Assembly (NCBI GenBank): GCA_021296345.1
Contig: JAGWAN010000009.1
Span: 1 to 50,577, forward strand
Reading direction: 5' to 3'
DNA length: 50,577 nt
Source: Acidimicrobiia bacterium
GTDB taxonomy: Bacteria > Actinomycetota > Acidimicrobiia > Spongiisociales > Spongiisociaceae
A program made the position numbers and the translations under genes. This document shows, piece after piece, positions 15,942 to 23,117 of the stretch. The notes under the pieces are model-generated. The model made no database searches. It saw only the letters and a list, made by a program, of their open reading frames with translations, and was not told the origin of the DNA. Within the stretch, counting starts at the first letter, position 1, and every line of letters begins with the position of its first letter.

Positions 15942-16826
15942 TTAGCCGGTCCCCGTCATGGTCCGGATCCATGCCACGATGTCATCGACGATCATCCCGC
16001 CTGCCGGTTCCTGCAGGGAGGCGTGCCGGGCACCCGGATACAGTCGCCGCTCGACATTCGGGAGCCGGCCCAACGCGACGCTCGTCGGCGGTGGCACGAG
16101 GGTGTCGTCCTCGCCGTGCGTTACCAGGCAGGCGGCATTGAAGCGGTCGATGGATGCGTTGACCCGGTCCATCGTGCTGAGTAGGTGGGCACCCAGCCGG
16201 ACCGTGGTGCGGGGCACCAGCAGCGGGTCGGCGATGTAATCGGCCGTGCTGGCGGGGTCGTTGAATATCTCGTAGGGGTCGACCGGGTTGGCGAGGGTCA
16301 AGGTGGGAGCCAGCCCGGCCAGGATTGGGGAGGCTCGCCGTTTCCAGGCCGGTACGACGGCGTCGACGGCGGGCGCATTGAGCACCACCAGGTCGGGTTG
16401 GCGATGGCGCGACATGGCGTAGTCGATGGTGAGCAGGCCCCCGATCGAGTGGCCCAGCAGTACTACCGGGAGGTCCCGGTCCAATAACCGGGCCACATTG
16501 TCCGACAACTGGAACAGGTAGGAATACCAGTGGGCTATGTCGGCTCGGGTCCCCCCTGACGCTCCGAATCCCATCAGGTCGAAGGCGTGGGTGTCGATAC
16601 CGGCGGCCGCCAGTTGGGCGCCGACGTTCCGGTAGCGCCCCGAATGCTCCCCCAAGCCGTGGACGATCAGGAGGGAGGCCCATGGATCCGCGGCTTCCCA
16701 CCGGCGACGCAACTCAATGACGCCGGCACGGGTGTTAACGATCTCCATGCTGGTCGCGGGTGGGGCTGGCATTTCGATGAAGCCTTGACTGGGAGCCGGA
16801 GTGGTCCGTGGCCACGAAGTAGCCAT
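15942..16826 (-). CDS. Alpha/beta hydrolase, monoacylglycerol lipase-like
   Basis: 294 residues from ATG 16826; ATG 16772 or 16748 are possible, shorter starts, and none has a strong ribosome site. Serine hydrolase of the MAGL / lysophospholipase group: oxyanion region HGLGEHSGRY, nucleophile elbow GHSIGG, acid in HGEDDTLVP, and His in GARHASLQEP. The cap domain (about 145-210) lies between strands beta-6 and beta-7. No signal peptide, so it is probably cytoplasmic and cleaves monoacylglycerols or related esters. Substrate cannot be fixed. It lies in the same direction as, and 20 nt from, the nuclease-like gene upstream. Confidence 0.88.
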   Translation of the reverse strand: MATSWPRTTPAPSQGFIEMPAPPATSMEIVNTRAGVIELRRRWEAADPWASLLIVHGLGEHSGRYRNVGAQLAAAGIDTHAFDLMGFGASGGTRADIAHWYSYLFQLSDNVARLLDRDLPVVLLGHSIGGLLTIDYAMSRHRQPDLVVLNAPAVDAVVPAWKRRASPILAGLAPTLTLANPVDPYEIFNDPASTADYIADPLLVPRTTVRLGAHLLSTMDRVNASIDRFNAACLVTHGEDDTLVPPPTSVALGRLPNVERRLYPGARHASLQEPAGGMIVDDIVAWIRTMTGTG

Positions 16827-16846
16827 CAGTCTAGGAGGGTGGGTTC

Positions 16847-17197
16847 CTACCCGGACGCACTCCGGGCCCGGTTGGTCAGCCGGGTCACGAGCGGTGGCCC
16901 GTTGTGACGGGTGGGAACCAGCGCGGAGCCGGATGGTGGCGCCGCGTCCAAGCCGTACTTGAATGCCAGGTGCAGGTAGTCACGCCGGTAGAGCAGCCTG
17001 ATGTCGACGTCGGGATACCGGGCCCGGAACAGGCGTACCTTGCGCTTCTTCTTGGTGACCAGGCTCTGTTTCATGGTGGTTATCTCCACGAAGACGTCCT
17101 CGTCCGGCAGGTAGAAGTCGGGGGTGAAGCTCTTGGTTGGCCGACCATCGTCGTCCCATTGGATGGGAAACGACCGGGGTTCGTACACCCAGCGCAC
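16847..17197 (-). CDS. PD-(D/E)XK nuclease-like protein of unknown function
   Basis: 116 residues from GTG 17197. The segment YEPRSFPIQW, then FTPDFYLPDEDVFVEITTMK looks like the core of a TnsA/restriction-endonuclease-like fold, with the Asp of TPD and the Glu of VEIT as possible metal ligands; the basic stretch TKKKRKVRLFRARYPDVDI and RRDYLHLAFKYG complete it. The reading frame stays open upstream and encodes FAHHSENQFARLLDFYHVRW, which reads as the natural helical N-terminus of this fold but holds no ATG, GTG or TTG. A CTG at 17299, overlapping the MerR stop as CTGA, would give 150 residues. There are no transposon genes nearby, so this is not evidently part of a Tn7-type system. Family assignment is tentative. 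Confidence 0.65.
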   Translation of the reverse strand: MRWVYEPRSFPIQWDDDGRPTKSFTPDFYLPDEDVFVEITTMKQSLVTKKKRKVRLFRARYPDVDIRLLYRRDYLHLAFKYGLDAAPPSGSALVPTRHNGPPLVTRLTNRARSASG

Positions 17198-17295
17198 ATG
17201 GTAGAAGTCGAGCAGCCGGGCGAACTGGTTCTCGCTGTGGTGGGCGAAGGCGACGCTATCGGGGGAAGGTGAGACCGGACTCGGGCCGAAGCGGG

Positions 17296-17823
17296 TCAGC
17301 TGGTGGCTGCCTCGGACGCGGATTCGAGCTCAGCTAAAGGGAGCTCGGCCTGCACCGCTTTCGGGGCGAAGTCCAGCAGCTCACCCTCAAGGTCACGCTG
17401 AATCCGTCCCACGGCGATGGCGAACACTCCCTGACCCCGCCGGAGGGCGTCCATCAGGTACTCCTGGGTTCCCTCGCGATCGAAGCTGGTCAGGATGGTG
17501 GCGCCGTCGCTGACGAGGTTGGCTTCGGAGAGAGGCTGGTCGATCTCCTGCTCGCGTAACCAGTCTACGGCCTGGCGGATCTTGTTCAGGTGAAGGCCTG
17601 TGTCGAGGAGGCCTTTGATCACCCGTAGCTGGACGAGGTCGGAAAAGGAGTACAGCCGCTGGGATCCGGATCCTTGCGCTGCTCTCAATGAGGGCTGCAG
17701 CAGGTCGGTGCGAGCCCAGTAGTCGAGCTGGCGATAGGTGATACCGACCAGCTTGCATACATTGGGCGCCCGGTAGCCCTGCATCCCCTCAGCCGGGTTC
17801 TCGGTGTTGATCTCTCGGTCCAT
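17296..17823 (-). CDS. MerR-family transcriptional regulator (partner of the BFN cluster)
   Basis: 175 residues from ATG 17823 with GGAGGGGAG 9 nt upstream. The N-terminal winged helix (about 15-85) reads YRAPNVCKLVGITYRQLDYW and GSQRLYSFSDLVQLRVIKGL, the layout of actinobacterial MerR proteins that lack metal-binding cysteines. The C-terminal part has no effector motif I can name. In mycobacteria the order is FHA (garA), MerR (ftsR), DUF151 nuclease, MerR; this gene occupies the last place. A perfect palindrome lies about 95 nt before its start and could be an autoregulatory operator. Confidence 0.9.
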   Translation of the reverse strand: MDREINTENPAEGMQGYRAPNVCKLVGITYRQLDYWARTDLLQPSLRAAQGSGSQRLYSFSDLVQLRVIKGLLDTGLHLNKIRQAVDWLREQEIDQPLSEANLVSDGATILTSFDREGTQEYLMDALRRGQGVFAIAVGRIQRDLEGELLDFAPKAVQAELPLAELESASEAATS

Positions 17824-17917
17824 CGGAACGGGGCTCCCCTCCCTTGCAGCAGCACCGGAGCACCACGAATGCTCTCGGCGGGCCTACGCCGACCCGCTAT
17901 CACATGGCGATTACAGC

Positions 17918-17931
17918 CAGGTAATTACCTG
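17918..17931. promoter_or_regulatory. Perfect 14-bp palindrome, candidate MerR operator
   Basis: CAGGTAATTACCTG is its own reverse complement and sits in the 205-bp gap between the DUF151 gene and the downstream MerR gene, in an AT-rich pocket. On the minus strand its TTACCT half lies 16 nt from TGATAG, which could act as a -35/-10 pair. MerR regulators bind such dyads in the promoter spacer region, so autoregulation is a reasonable guess; nothing shows which protein binds. Confidence 0.45.
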
Positions 17932-18028
17932 TTTGCGAGCCGTACGATAGACCATCGGGAGCCGCGTTCCAACGGTTTCCAGAGGATGCCCGCTGCCCGG
18001 GCATGGGGACTTCCCTGGGTGGGATGGC

Positions 18029-18520
18029 CTAGGCGTCGGTCCTGAAGTCCTCGGGCGAAAGACCTTCGAGGAACTCTCGGAAAGCCTCCACCTCCGCCTC
18101 CTGGTGGTCGTCCTTGATCTCGATGCCCGCGTCGTCGAGGACCTCGGGAGTGGCGAATACCGGCGCCCCGGTCCGGGCGGCCAGTGCGATGGCGTCGGAG
18201 GGGCGGGAACTGACATGGATCTCCTCACCGTCCCGCGAGAGAACCAGGTCTGCGTAGTAGACGCTGTCCCGCAGCTCGGTCACGGTCACCCGGGTCACCT
18301 GCCCACCCAACACTTCGGTCGTGATTCGGAGCAGGTCGTGGGTGAAGGGGCGGGGGGTGTTGACGCCCTCGAGGGCGTAGGCGATGGCGGTGGCCTCCAT
18401 GGCGCCGATCCAGATGGCGAGGAAGCGCTTGCCATGTGATTCCCGCAGCAGGACGATCGGTTGGTTGGTCGGGTATTCGATCCTGACCCCGATGAGATCC
18501 ATGGGCACCGACTCGCTCAT
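18029..18520 (-). CDS. Bifunctional nuclease family protein (DUF151)
   Basis: 163 residues. DUF151/BFN proteins are small and highly conserved; a plant member has both DNase and RNase activity, while the bacterial role is less clear. Family blocks: GKRFLAIWIGAMEATAIAYALEG (about 30-52) with the ExxAI metal-type motif, then RPFTHDLL, SVYYADLVL and SSRPSDAIALAARTGAPVFA (about 104-123). The C-terminal tail is acidic. ATG 18520 overlaps the hpt stop as ATGA, so it is the last coupled gene of the FHA-ftsR-dacA-hpt run. Confidence 0.93.
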   Translation of the reverse strand: MSESVPMDLIGVRIEYPTNQPIVLLRESHGKRFLAIWIGAMEATAIAYALEGVNTPRPFTHDLLRITTEVLGGQVTRVTVTELRDSVYYADLVLSRDGEEIHVSSRPSDAIALAARTGAPVFATPEVLDDAGIEIKDDHQEAEVEAFREFLEGLSPEDFRTDA

Positions 18521-19095
18521 GGCGCGAGCCTATCACCATGCGCCGGGTCTGTGATGGGCAACAGGGCGGACGGGTCGGCCGCGAAGGAAGCGAAATCCAG
18601 GATGGCCCACAACGATCGTAGGTTGCGGAAGGCGCCCTTCCAGTCGAGACCGTATCCCACCAGGAACTCATCCCCCACCTCGAAGCCTCGATACTCGATG
18701 GGTACGTCAACGATGCGCCGGGTGGTCCGATCCAGCAGCGACACCGTTTGGATGCTGGCGCAGTTGCGCTCCTCCATCATCTGGCGGAGCAGGCGCAGTG
18801 TGAGGCCGGTGTCCACGATGTCCTCCACGACGAGCACGTGACGAGAGGCGAGGTTGGTGGCGGTGTCCATGGCTACTCGTAACCGGCCGCCCTCCCCGAA
18901 TTTGGTCAGCCCGAGAAAGTCGGCTTCGCATTCGATAGGGATCCGGCGGATCAGGTCCGCCAGGAATACCAGGGACCCCGACAGCACGCATACCAGCACG
19001 GGGCGCAGCCCCCGGTAGTCGTGGGCGATGCGCTCTCCCAACTCGGCGGTCCGCTCGACGATGTCGTCTTCGCTTATGGCCTCAGCCGCGATCAT
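18517..19095 (-). CDS. hpt: Hypoxanthine(-guanine) phosphoribosyltransferase
   Basis: 192 residues. Type I PRTase that salvages hypoxanthine and guanine to IMP and GMP with PRPP, in the cytoplasm. The PRPP loop is VLVVEDIVDTGLTLRLL (about 107-123). The pyrophosphate loop region VLSGSLVFLADLIRRI (about 37-52) and the base-binding FLVGYGLDWKGAFRNL (about 142-157) are in place. Overlaps dacA by 14 nt upstream and the DUF151 gene by 4 nt downstream. In many actinobacteria hpt lies next to tilS and ftsH; here it is embedded in the FHA-FtsR cluster. Confidence 0.95.
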   Translation of the reverse strand: MIAAEAISEDDIVERTAELGERIAHDYRGLRPVLVCVLSGSLVFLADLIRRIPIECEADFLGLTKFGEGGRLRVAMDTATNLASRHVLVVEDIVDTGLTLRLLRQMMEERNCASIQTVSLLDRTTRRIVDVPIEYRGFEVGDEFLVGYGLDWKGAFRNLRSLWAILDFASFAADPSALLPITDPAHGDRLAP

Positions 19096-20245
19096 CCTGT
19101 GCCTTCAGTCCTTGCCAGTACTTCCATATCCACGTCAGCGCGTCGCGGATACCCGGAAGTTCTACTTGACGTTCAATGCGCTGGACCACCGGAGCGGCGG
19201 GAGCTTCGGCTTCCGCGTCGATGGCGGCTGTTGTGTTCTCCGTCCCCGGTGCGTTGACGGTGACCGCTTCCTCCGGATCCGGCGGAAGCTGCTCTGCCCG
19301 ATCCGGGAACAGTTCGAAGTCGGTACCGGGCTGCGCGGCGACACCGCCGGCGAGCGGGCGTTGCTGGTCGGATGTGACCGGGACCAGGGTCAGTGGTCCG
19401 AAGCTGCCGAATGCGTAGTCGAACAGCAGGGTGACGTCGGCGAAGTGGTTCTGCGAGCCCAGCACCACCACATGGATCCGGTGTCGATCCCGCTCAGCCG
19501 CCGCCGAGAGTGTCTGGAGCGCGCGGCCGGTGTAGCCGGTCTTGATGCCGAGCGAGCCCGGGTAGGTGGCGAGCAGGTCGTTGCGGTTGACGGCCACCCT
19601 CGATTCGCCTTCAGGAGTAGGTGGGAGGCTGAAGCTCCGGGTGGCGGCGATCCGGGCGAACGCCGGGTTCTCCATGGCGGCGACGGAGATGCGGAGAATG
19701 TCGCGGGCCGAGCTGTAATGGTCGGGGTGATCGAGGCCGTGCGGGTTGACGAAGTTGGAGTCGGTGAGGCCGAGCCGGGTCGCCTCCCGGTTCATCATCT
19801 CCGCAAACCCCGCCACCGATCCACCCACGTGCTGAGCCAGCGCTACTGCCGCATCGTTGGCGCTCCGCAGAATCAGGGCGGCCAGGAGTTCTTCGACGGT
19901 CCAGGCGACTTCTCCCGCCACCAGCCCGATCTCCGACTCCCCTACCGAGGCGGCCGTATCGGATATGGTGACGAGGTCGCCGCTCCTTACGTTCTCGAGC
20001 ACCACCAGGGCGGTGAGGATCTTGGTCACCGAAGCGACCGACCGGCGCGAGTCGGCGTCCACTTCGGCCAGCACCTGTCCGTACGTGTCGTCGTAGATGA
20101 TCCACGCCTCAGCTGTCACCTCCGGAGGATCCGGTGCGATGAGCCCCAGATCGGATGAGGGGTGAGCCCGGCCCGGCGGGGCCGCCACGAGCAGGATTGC
20201 CAGGCAGGTTGCTAAGAGCAGAGCACCTGCCCGGATGTCTCGCAT
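19082..20245 (-). CDS. dacA: D-alanyl-D-alanine carboxypeptidase (penicillin-binding protein, DacA type)
   Basis: 387 residues. Exported: the first 27 residues are a signal peptide (basic start, LLLATCLAILLVAAPPG, cleavage near GRA-HP). It trims the terminal D-Ala from peptidoglycan stem peptides outside the membrane. The three active-site motifs of this class are complete: SVTK (Ser72-Lys75), SAN (128-130) and KTG (235-237). Residues about 290-360 form a Pro/Thr/Glu-rich tail rather than a clear PBP5 C-domain, and the end LTWIWKYWQGLKAQDDRG may be an amphipathic membrane anchor. Seven nt follow the FtsR-like stop, and the gene overlaps hpt. Confidence 0.95.
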   Translation of the reverse strand: MRDIRAGALLLATCLAILLVAAPPGRAHPSSDLGLIAPDPPEVTAEAWIIYDDTYGQVLAEVDADSRRSVASVTKILTALVVLENVRSGDLVTISDTAASVGESEIGLVAGEVAWTVEELLAALILRSANDAAVALAQHVGGSVAGFAEMMNREATRLGLTDSNFVNPHGLDHPDHYSSARDILRISVAAMENPAFARIAATRSFSLPPTPEGESRVAVNRNDLLATYPGSLGIKTGYTGRALQTLSAAAERDRHRIHVVVLGSQNHFADVTLLFDYAFGSFGPLTLVPVTSDQQRPLAGGVAAQPGTDFELFPDRAEQLPPDPEEAVTVNAPGTENTTAAIDAEAEAPAAPVVQRIERQVELPGIRDALTWIWKYWQGLKAQDDRG

Positions 20246-20252
20246 GTGGAGG

Positions 20253-20945
20253 TCAGTCCTCGCCGAGGAGCGCCTTCATGTCCGCCTGGAGGAAGGACTG
20301 GGAGAGCAGCCGGATCGCCTCGGCCCCCCGGCTCAACGTCCTGGCGGCCTGGCGCCGGCTGGCCGGACTCGGGCTCATGCGCATGGCGAGAGTGAGCCCG
20401 TCGAGCAGCCCCACCTGACGGGAGACGGCCTGACGAACCTGGCGGATGTGCCGGGGCTCAAGACCCTCCGCAAGTAACACCCCGCACTGGCGAGCGATGA
20501 CGACGTCTCCGGTGGTGAACTGACGAGCGCCCTCAACGTTGCGCGGGGCAACCAGGCCGTGCTCGATGAGTTGGCGAGCCTGGGCGGGTGTCAGATCGGA
20601 ACGTCGAGCCAGTTCGTTCAGGCTGATCATCTCGTCAGCGACTTCCGGGGCCGGTCCGGGATCTGCGGTGTCCGCCCCGCCGCCCGGCATCTCGCCCCTC
20701 TCGAACTGCGTCAGTTGCGACTTGATGACCTTGAGCGGAAGGAAGTGATCACGCTGCTGGCGGAGGATGAAGCGGAGCCGGTCAACGTCGGACCGGCGGA
20801 AATGCCGGTATCCGGATGGCGCCCGAGCGGGGTGAACGAGACCGTTGGTCTCGAGGAATCGGATCTTGGACGTGGTCACATCGGGAAACTCGTCGTTGAG
20901 CAGTTCCCGGACACGGCCGATGGTGAGGGCCGGAGAATCGGTCAT
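20253..20945 (-). CDS. ftsR: MerR-family regulator, FtsR-like
   Basis: 230 residues from ATG 20945, coupled to the FHA gene by an ATGA overlap. The N-terminal winged helix includes FPDVTTSKIRFLETNGLVHP and GYRHFRRSDVDRLRFILRQQ, a pattern specific to the actinobacterial FtsR/Rv1828 group, and a second helical region (about 110-200) follows with LARRSDLTPAQARQLIEHGL, a second HTH-like repeat. FtsR activates ftsZ in corynebacteria. Here the gene lies next to an FHA protein and a peptidoglycan carboxypeptidase, consistent with a link to cell division or envelope growth, although the target is inferred. Confidence 0.88.
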   Translation of the reverse strand: MTDSPALTIGRVRELLNDEFPDVTTSKIRFLETNGLVHPARAPSGYRHFRRSDVDRLRFILRQQRDHFLPLKVIKSQLTQFERGEMPGGGADTADPGPAPEVADEMISLNELARRSDLTPAQARQLIEHGLVAPRNVEGARQFTTGDVVIARQCGVLLAEGLEPRHIRQVRQAVSRQVGLLDGLTLAMRMSPSPASRRQAARTLSRGAEAIRLLSQSFLQADMKALLGED

Positions 20946-21388
20946 CGTCCCCGGACCAGCAGGAGCCGGAACACTCCGATCATCAACTCGTCGCCGGGAA
21001 GGATGGTGGTGCTCTCCGCCAGCATGCCGTTGACATAGCTTCCGTTGGTGGAACCCAGGTCGGTGAGCGTCACTCCGGTGGCATCGAGGGTTAGCAGGCA
21101 GTGGCTGCGGGAGACGGTGATGTGGTCGAGGGCGATGTCGTTGTACGGATGGCGCCCGATCCGGGTGTCGCCGGGAGGTACCCGCCAAGATCGGCCGGCC
21201 TGCTGACCGGTCCGCACTATCAGCTTGTATGCCGGACCCTCCTCCCCCGATCCGAGCCGGTCGGACCCGATGGGATTTCCCTCTTCGTCGAAGAGATCGA
21301 TTACCTCGGTCACATCCCCCGGAGACGTTGCATCCTCGCCGGGCTGGCGGCCGGCCGTCGCGTCCGGCGCCTGGTGGGTGTCATCCAT
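20942..21388 (-). CDS. FHA-domain protein, GarA/OdhI-like
   Basis: 148 residues from ATG 21388; an in-frame codon at 21418 is less likely. The N-terminal 60 residues are acidic and disordered. The FHA domain (about 60-148) has the phosphothreonine-binding residues: GR-H of DTRIGRHPYNDI, the Ser/His of TVSRSHCLL and the Asn of DLGSTNGSYVNG. GarA/OdhI proteins inhibit 2-oxoglutarate dehydrogenase and regulate glutamate metabolism unless phosphorylated at an N-terminal Thr. The usual ETTS phosphosite is not seen; GDVTEVIDLF lies at the matching place. Context (next to FtsR and the BFN nuclease) supports GarA; function is inferred. Confidence 0.85.
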   Translation of the reverse strand: MDDTHQAPDATAGRQPGEDATSPGDVTEVIDLFDEEGNPIGSDRLGSGEEGPAYKLIVRTGQQAGRSWRVPPGDTRIGRHPYNDIALDHITVSRSHCLLTLDATGVTLTDLGSTNGSYVNGMLAESTTILPGDELMIGVFRLLLVRGR

Positions 21389-21449
21389 GCCCCGAGTGTA
21401 GTTGTAGAGAACCACCACCGGGGACGCTATTTTTGTGTTTATGTACAGA

Positions 21450-21477
21450 TATTTAAGCTTTAACCATTGGTAAGCAA
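21450..21477 (-). promoter_or_regulatory. Candidate promoter for the FHA-ftsR-dacA-hpt-DUF151 operon
   Basis: On the minus strand TTGCTT (21472-21477), a 16-nt spacer and TAAATA (21450-21455) lie in a 116-bp, strikingly AT-rich gap between pgsA and the FHA gene. The leader would be about 55 nt. Several other AT-rich hexamers are near, so the exact promoter is uncertain, although a promoter in this gap is likely. Confidence 0.45.
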
Positions 21478-21534
21478 CGACTTGGTATGTGGACCTTCAT
21501 ATTAAAGTTTCAGTAGAACCTTTGGGTTAGGAAC

Positions 21535-22116
21535 TCACCGGGGAGCGCGGCGGAGATCGCCGAGATAGTGCCAGGTCACTATGAGGTAGAGAGCCAGGCC
21601 CAGCACGCCGAGGAGCGTCGCCAAGACCTCCCAGAAAAGGGGCACGAAGCTCGTAGCGGTCAGGTAATAGAAAGGCACGGCGAAGAAGATCAGGGCGGTG
21701 GCGGTCTTGCCCATCCGGCGCACCGGCACACGGATGTTCTGGCGTACCAGGTAGTAGATAGTGGTGGGTCCGATGATCGCCTCCCGGATGAGCAGGGACA
21801 CCCCCAGCCATAGCGGGACAAGGCCTGCCACCATTCCGCCCACCACGCCTGCGAAGACCACCAACCGATCCGCTACCGGATCGAGCATCTTGCCGATCTC
21901 GGAGACCTGACCCAGGCGACGGGCGAGCATGCCGTCGAGCAGGTCGGTTACCGAGATCAGGCCGAGGAGAACGGCGGCCAGGAACGGGCGGTCAAGACCC
22001 AGCAACACCCAAAGGAAGACGGGCAGGGCCAGTATCCTAAGGAACGAGATCAGGTTGGGCAGGGTCCAGAGTCCGGCATCCTGCACAGCCGTATTCTCGG
22101 TCGCTCCCTCGCTCAC
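21535..22116 (-). CDS. pgsA: CDP-diacylglycerol-glycerol-3-phosphate 3-phosphatidyltransferase
   Basis: 193 residues from GTG 22116, which overlaps the stop of the upstream ABC ATPase gene as GTGA. The CDP-alcohol signature is exact: DG-ML-AR, eight residues, G-KML-D-PVA-D (about residues 63-86). The N-terminus LWTLPNLISFLRILALPVF is the TLPNxxTxxR start typical of PgsA. It makes phosphatidylglycerophosphate, the first step to phosphatidylglycerol and cardiolipin, in the membrane. Being the last gene of a peptide transporter operon is odd for an essential lipid gene; a separate internal promoter may exist. Confidence 0.93.
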   Translation of the reverse strand: MSEGATENTAVQDAGLWTLPNLISFLRILALPVFLWVLLGLDRPFLAAVLLGLISVTDLLDGMLARRLGQVSEIGKMLDPVADRLVVFAGVVGGMVAGLVPLWLGVSLLIREAIIGPTTIYYLVRQNIRVPVRRMGKTATALIFFAVPFYYLTATSFVPLFWEVLATLLGVLGLALYLIVTWHYLGDLRRAPR

Positions 22117-23117
22117 TCCGGCACGTCCTCAGCCCGGTAGCAAGCTACCAAATGGCCGGGGTTGGCCTCCTCGAGGGGTGGATGGTCGCTGGAGTGGCAG
22201 ACGTCGGCGGCCAGGGAACACCGATCGATGAAGCGGCACCTGGGTGGCGGGTTGATTGCCTTGGATATCCCACCGCGGATGTCCGCTCCCTCCCGGTGGT
22301 GGACGGGATTGGGAACCGGTACCGACGCCAGCAGTGCCCTGGTGTAGGGATGCTGCGGGTTGCCAAGCAGTTCCTCGGTGTTCCCCACCTCCACGATCTT
22401 GCCGAGATACATGACCGCGATCCGGTCGCACATGTAGCGCGCCACCGCCAGGTCATGGGTTATGTACAGGTAGGAGACGTTCAGTTGCTCCGCCAGCTTC
22501 AGCATCAGCTCCATGATCGAGATCCGGATCGAAACGTCGAGCATGGAGGTAGGTTCGTCGGCGACCAGGAAGGCTGGATCGACCACCAACGCCCGGGCGA
22601 TGGCTATCCGTTGCCGCTGCCCTCCCGACAGCTCGTGCGGGTAGCGGAACAGGAAGGTCGATGGCGGCGTCAGCCCCACCAGTTCCAGGAGCCGCATCGC
22701 TCGTTCCTCGCGCGCCCTCACGCTCCCGATCCGCTGTACGGTCAGGGGTTCCGCGATCGTGTCGTACACGGTGCGCCGCGGGTTGAGCGACTCGAACGGA
22801 TCCTGGAAGATCATCTGCACCCGGCGCCGGAAGCGTCGCAAGTCCTCCTTGGCGGTAATGCCGGCCATGTCGATCATCTCGCCGTCCTGCTCGATCATGA
22901 TCCGTCCCGAGTCGGCCTCGAGCAGCTTTACCATCAGCTTGGCGGTGGTGCTCTTGCCGCAACCCGACTCCCCCACCAGGCCGAGGGTCTCGCCCGGGGC
23001 GATGTCGAAGCTGATTCCGTCCACCGCATGGACGTATTCGGTTGCCCGGCTGAAGGCGTTGCGGGCGATCGGGAACCGCTTGGTCAGGTTCTCGACCCTG
23101 ACCAGTGGCCGCGTCAT
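22113..23117 (-). CDS. Oligopeptide ABC transporter ATP-binding protein (OppF/DppF type)
   Basis: 334 residues from ATG 23117, overlapping the OppD-like stop as ATGA. Cytoplasmic ATPase that drives the transporter with its partner OppD. Walker A GESGCGKST (about 47-55), Q-loop MIFQDPFESLNPR, signature LSGGQRQRIAIARAL, Walker B FLVADEPTS, and the switch His in YITHDLAV. The C-terminal oligopeptide/dipeptide extension (about 270-334) has the Cys pattern CRFIDRCSLAADVC, which binds an Fe-S cluster or zinc in related proteins. The N-terminal RATEYVHAVDGISFDI insertion is usual for OppF. Confidence 0.93.
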   Translation of the reverse strand: MTRPLVRVENLTKRFPIARNAFSRATEYVHAVDGISFDIAPGETLGLVGESGCGKSTTAKLMVKLLEADSGRIMIEQDGEMIDMAGITAKEDLRRFRRRVQMIFQDPFESLNPRRTVYDTIAEPLTVQRIGSVRAREERAMRLLELVGLTPPSTFLFRYPHELSGGQRQRIAIARALVVDPAFLVADEPTSMLDVSIRISIMELMLKLAEQLNVSYLYITHDLAVARYMCDRIAVMYLGKIVEVGNTEELLGNPQHPYTRALLASVPVPNPVHHREGADIRGGISKAINPPPRCRFIDRCSLAADVCHSSDHPPLEEANPGHLVACYRAEDVPE

